A DNA stretch of 64,000 nt from Thysanoteuthis rhombus (lineage: Eukaryota > Mollusca > Cephalopoda > Oegopsida > Thysanoteuthidae). Numbering within the stretch: position 1 is the stretch's first letter; each line of letters begins with the position of its first letter. The stretch spans positions 434,001-498,000 of the forward strand of contig OY735228.1 of NCBI GenBank assembly GCA_963457665.1, read 5' to 3'. Of the stretch, positions 60,865 through 64,000 are shown in pieces. Below the pieces are notes generated by a model. That model did no database searches. It saw only the letters and a program-made list of their open reading frames with translations, and had not been told where the DNA came from. The translations under genes were made by a program, and so were the position numbers.

Positions 60865-61265
60865 CTGTCAACATAAGTTTCTCCAGTTTTTAACTTGGTC
60901 TGGCTAATTGGTTGGCTGGCTATATATGTATGTGTCATTTCTACAGGGCTGAAAATTTCAACATTTATCTCTTGATAGGTTAAGAAAAAGCAGATTATTG
61001 TTTTCTGAAAAATCACCCTCCCCTATGTTTTTGCAATGTAAGTTTATGCTAAATAGATCCTGCAGTTTGTGTCCATAGCATTCATGCTAGTTTATTTGAA
61101 AATTTGGACTTTTTTACTGATTACTGCCTGACAAGAGGCATGAGAAGTAACTCGAATTGATCATTCTTTTTTTCTAATTTTTAATTGATTACCCCCAACA
61201 AGACATATTGCCAAAAGATTTTGGTTTTGTGTCAGTCTTTATTGAGTGACAAACTAAACTTGTTT
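60865..61265 (+). repeat. Dispersed family A, copy 1
   Basis: AACTGTCAACATAAGTTTCT, GGTCTGGCTAATTGGTTGG, AGTTTGTGTCCATAGCATTC and a 3' part ending CAAACTAAACTTGTTT. Shared with 61868, 62308 and 63127. Confidence 0.6.
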
Positions 61266-61393
61266 AAAGTATTGGTTGATGTCTCTGAGGTGCAGTGGTT
61301 GATTATTTAACTACAATAACTGCAATCTGTTTCCAATGCATGTTTGAAAAATCCTATTTAGGTTGTTTTGCTACCTCATCACATACCCATAAT

Positions 61394-61715
61394 CAGGGGT
61401 GTAACTAGAGATTTTGGGCCCAAGGGGACTTGGCTCCTTGAAAGACATCACCTTCAAACATTTAGTACAGTTGTTCTCAACCTGGGTCTTGTGGACTCCT
61501 GAGTGTTCACAAAAGTATTACTGGAAGTCCGTGGGCAGACCTTTCAAAAGCCAAACTAGAGATTTTAGGGCCTGGGCAGGGGCATTGCTTGTTCAAGGTC
61601 CCCTTCAAACATTTAGTGAAATTGGTCACTTTATACTGTTACTTGAAATGCAGAGGGTGAACTGCTATTCATAAAGCTTTTGGGGGTCCTTGAGGTGATT
61701 TAAAATCAACAGCCA
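61394..61715. mobile_element. Nested hAT-like remnants
   Basis: CAGGGGTGTAACTAGAGATT and, at 61468, CAGTTGTTCTCAACCTGGGT are both typical hAT left ends. The block AACTAGAGATTTT..CTTCAAACATTTAGT occurs twice (about 61402-61466 and 61555-61617), around the second element. Confidence 0.55.
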
Positions 61716-61867
61716 CTAAATCCCTCGGCTATATCCTTGCCCATAAGATTACATTCAGCATTTCCAAGGGTTTTCTTTTGTGAGAAGGAATTAAGGGACA
61801 CCACCATGTACCAATTTGAATCATCAAAATCTTAGGAATAATCACAGCAAATTTATGAATAACAGGT

Positions 61868-62245
61868 CTGGTTAGTCATTCAAAAGAAACGTCTTTTGGT
61901 AGCATGCCATGTTGAGGACGATCAATTGAGTTACTCCTCTAAACTTTTGTCAGGCAGTGATCATAGAAATGTGGGAATTTGAAAAAAAACAAGCATAAAT
62001 GCTTCTGGACACAAACTCAGGGATGAATTTAGCATAAACTTGCATTGTAATTTGAACTCCTAACTAAAAACCTACCAAGGGTGGGAATTTTCAAAAGAGC
62101 AGGTATAAGTAAATGTTCAAATTTTCAGCCCTCTAGCTATAGTAACGCTGCCAGATACATACATAGCGAGCCAGCCAGCCAGCCAGCCAGCCAGACCCGT
62201 TTGAAAACTGAAGATACCATGAGAGTTTTGGTGACAGTTTAAGCT
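61868..62245 (-). repeat. Dispersed family A, copy 2 (inverted)
   Basis: Contains TCTGGTTAGTCATTCAAAAG, TCTGGACACAAACTC, TCAAATTTTCAGCCCTCTAG and AAAACTGAAGATACC, each the inverse of copy 1 or 3. An AGCC microsatellite has grown at the GGCTGGCT site. Confidence 0.6.
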
Positions 62246-62307
62246 GATGGTTTTTCAAAACCAGACTGTTTCTCGTTTTATTTTCTTCAAGTCCATTTTT
62301 CATTTGA

Positions 62308-62695
62308 AACCATCAACTCAAACTGTCAACACAGGTTTCTTCAGTTTTTAAGCTGGTCTGGCTGGCTATGTATATTTGTATCATACATACAGGCCTCACC
62401 AATGGAGCTAGAGGGCTGAAAATTTAAGCATTAACTCTTTATCGTGTCTAGAATAAAAACTGGAAAATCACCCTCTAAATAGGATTTTAGTTGGGGTTCA
62501 ATTTTTAATGAATGTTAGTGCTAGATTGGTCACTTAGTTTGTGTACAGCAGGGTTCATGCCTATTTTCTTCAATGATCTTTGCTCAACAAAAGGTCATTG
62601 AAGTAACTTTTTCACTGATCACCCTTTTTTCCAATTTTCTGATTGTGATGGGTTCTATAGAGTAATTAACCTGACCTGTTTGGAGTGCTTGTGAA
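62308..62695 (+). repeat. Dispersed family A, copy 3
   Basis: AAACTGTCAACACAGGTTTC, GGTCTGGCTGGCTATGTATA, AGGGCTGAAAATTTAAGC and a 3' part ending TTAACCTGACCTGTTT. Confidence 0.6.
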
Positions 62696-62764
62696 AAAAT
62701 ATATATTTGAATTTCTAAATACTGAATTCATCTCAGTGGAAGAGTCCATTGTTTCAAAGGATAG

Positions 62765-62880
62765 GTAGGGGATATTTTTATTAGTAAAATCATTACCTTT
62801 TAGTGGAATAGTCTATTGTTATGGACAGAGAAACAGAATAAATCCCACTGCTCATTTTATAAGGAGGTTTTGGAAGTCAA
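62765..62880 (+). repeat. Dispersed family B, copy 4
   Basis: GGGGATATTTTTATTAGTAA, then TGGAATAGTCTATTGTTATG and AATCCCACTGCTCATTTTAT. Confidence 0.55.
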
Positions 62881-63126
62881 TAATGTTGGGCTTGAATTTC
62901 TTTGGCCAAAAAGGTAAGGATGAGGACTTCTGTGCCTGTGGGTGGCCTCTCATGAGAAGAAAATGAACACTACAAGTTGTCTGAGTCAAGCACATTGATT
63001 ATTTAGGTTAGTTATTTATGGAAAGTGTCACATAAGTAGGCAGAAGAGCTACTGTTTGTTGCTGCAATAAAGAAGATAGTCAATAATAATGCATTTGTTT
63101 ATAATGTGATGCCTTTCCCAATATTA

Positions 63127-63522
63127 GAAACTGTCAACCAAAACTATCACCAGAATTATCAACATAGGTTTCTTTAGTTTTCAAATTAGTCTAACTGGCA
63201 GCTTATGTGTGTGTGTATCATGTTTACAGGCAACATCTTGAAACTATAAGACCGCTTTTTTCAAATATCCCCCCTACATGAGTTTTCAATGGAAGGTTCA
63301 TTTTACAGGGTAAATTGATGCTGAATTAGTCCGTAGTTTGTGCCCAGCAACATTCACATTTGTTTGAGAGAGAGAAGGGGGGGGGGGGCAAAAGAAGTAA
63401 CTTATCCATTGATCAACCCTTTTCCAAAATTTTTAATTGATCACCCCAAACACAACATACAGCCAAAAGATGTTGTTCACATGACGATTTCTATTGAGTG
63501 ACTAACCAGATTTGTTTTCGTC
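63127..63522 (+). repeat. Dispersed family A, copy 4
   Basis: AACTGTCAACCAAAACTATC, AACATAGGTTTCTTTAGTTT, TAGTTTGTGCCCAGCAACAT and the 3' end TGAGTGACTAACCAGATTTG. Confidence 0.6.
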
Positions 63523-63609
63523 TGATTTTTATTGTATGCATAGAATACATGTTTTTTCATCCATATTGATGGACCTACTTATGGTTGAAGTTGAGTGATT
63601 TCAACACAA

Positions 63610-63771
63610 CAGTCGTGTATTAAGACAAGGACGTATTTGGTCTGACAGAATGAATTACAAATTATATCATATAGAAAATATGATCATCTCAGATAAGTTT
63701 CTCCATAATATAACGCAATTTATAATTCATTCTGTCAGACCAAATATGTCCTTTTCCTAAGTACATAATTG
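63610..63771. mobile_element. Hairpin MITE with about 60-base inverted ends
   Basis: AAGGACGTATTTGGTCTGAC, AGAATGAATTACAAATT in the left half is matched inverted by AATTTATAATTCATTCTGTC, AGACCAAATATGTCCTT in the right. Homology extends outward to CAGTCGTGTA / inverted CAATTATGTA. No target duplication found. Confidence 0.7.
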
Positions 63772-63857
63772 TCGCTTTGAAAGAGAAAAATAGATCAAGA
63801 ATAAACAAGATGAGAATTTGGTGTGAAAGCAGTTATTTGGACCTTTGCATTACTGGC

Positions 63858-63940
63858 GGCTGTTTAGCTCAATGGTAAGAGTATGGCTAAATTGAAGTGG
63901 CTACCCTATTGGTGGCAGGTTCAATTTCAGTAGCAGCCCC
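63858..63940 (+). repeat. tRNA-like SINE head / tRNA pseudogene
   Basis: The acceptor strands GGCTGTT and AGCAGCC pair over all seven positions, TAGCTCAATGG is a good A box and GGTTCAATTTC a B box. The anticodon arm fails (no U33, only three pairs) and the variable region is too long, so it is not a working tRNA. Confidence 0.6.
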
Positions 63941-64000
63941 ATATTCTTTAATTCTTTATTCTATTTACGTTATCTTGTGCGAATGATATATCAACTGTGT

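Larger units (their letters stand above)
53223..64000. other. Upstream/intergenic region of the zinc-finger gene
   Basis: No protein-coding gene is supported. The 5' UTR and promoter of the zinc-finger gene should lie here on the minus strand but cannot be fixed. Contents are repeats (listed separately), an AT microsatellite at 56353-56408, GAA repeats at 56021-56049 and AGCC repeats at 62168-62194. Stretches such as 54.0-54.8, 55.1-55.7 and 57.5-58.9 kb look like unique AT-rich DNA. Confidence 0.7.

Noticed and set aside
63858-63940. Functional tRNA gene
   Set aside because: The acceptor stem and A and B boxes fit, but the anticodon arm and variable region do not; kept as a tRNA-like repeat.

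Overview
The window is animal nuclear DNA. It is AT-rich, its genes have many GT-AG introns, and it carries many microsatellites, palindromic MITEs and SINE-like repeats. The two genes, the short AAGGGAGRTAACTT-type palindromes and the repeat style suggest a lophotrochozoan, most likely a mollusc. That placement is inference; nothing here proves the species.

Positions 718-37752 (+) hold the 3' three quarters of a non-muscle myosin II heavy chain gene, the counterpart of vertebrate MYH9/MYH10 and fly zipper. Twenty-eight constitutive exons join in frame into about 1539 codons. They run from the switch II region of the motor, through relay helix, loop 2, SH helices, converter and two IQ motifs, along the whole coiled-coil rod to a short acidic tailpiece and a TGA at 37750-37752. 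The motor's 5' exons lie left of the window. A 12-nt in-frame microexon (34132-34143) would add SEKR to the rod. Two further microexon candidates (15 and 9 nt) sit in the 12.3-kb intron between switch II and the relay helix. A polyadenylation signal is at 38580-38585.

Positions 45420-53222 (-) are one uninterrupted 2600-codon reading frame for a very large C2H2 zinc-finger protein. It has about 28 fingers in seven clusters of 3-4, plus two isolated fingers. Each cluster repeats the same finger order, and its second finger always carries ANPSNL. Long acidic/Ser-rich linkers between clusters contain SUMO-interaction-like and SUMO-acceptor-like motifs. The two genes converge, with about 6.8 kb of repeat-rich DNA between their stop codons.

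The rest is intron or intergenic DNA. It holds a 5S-rRNA-like SINE family (four copies), tRNA-like SINE pieces, hAT-like MITEs (two with perfect 8-bp target duplications), piggyBac-like MITEs with TTAA flanks, TA-flanked hairpin elements, two unnamed dispersed families, degenerate satellites, and a minus-strand motif with all core nucleotides of a type I hammerhead ribozyme (13411-13466), as known from Penelope-like retroelements. No third protein gene can be supported in 53.2-64 kb.
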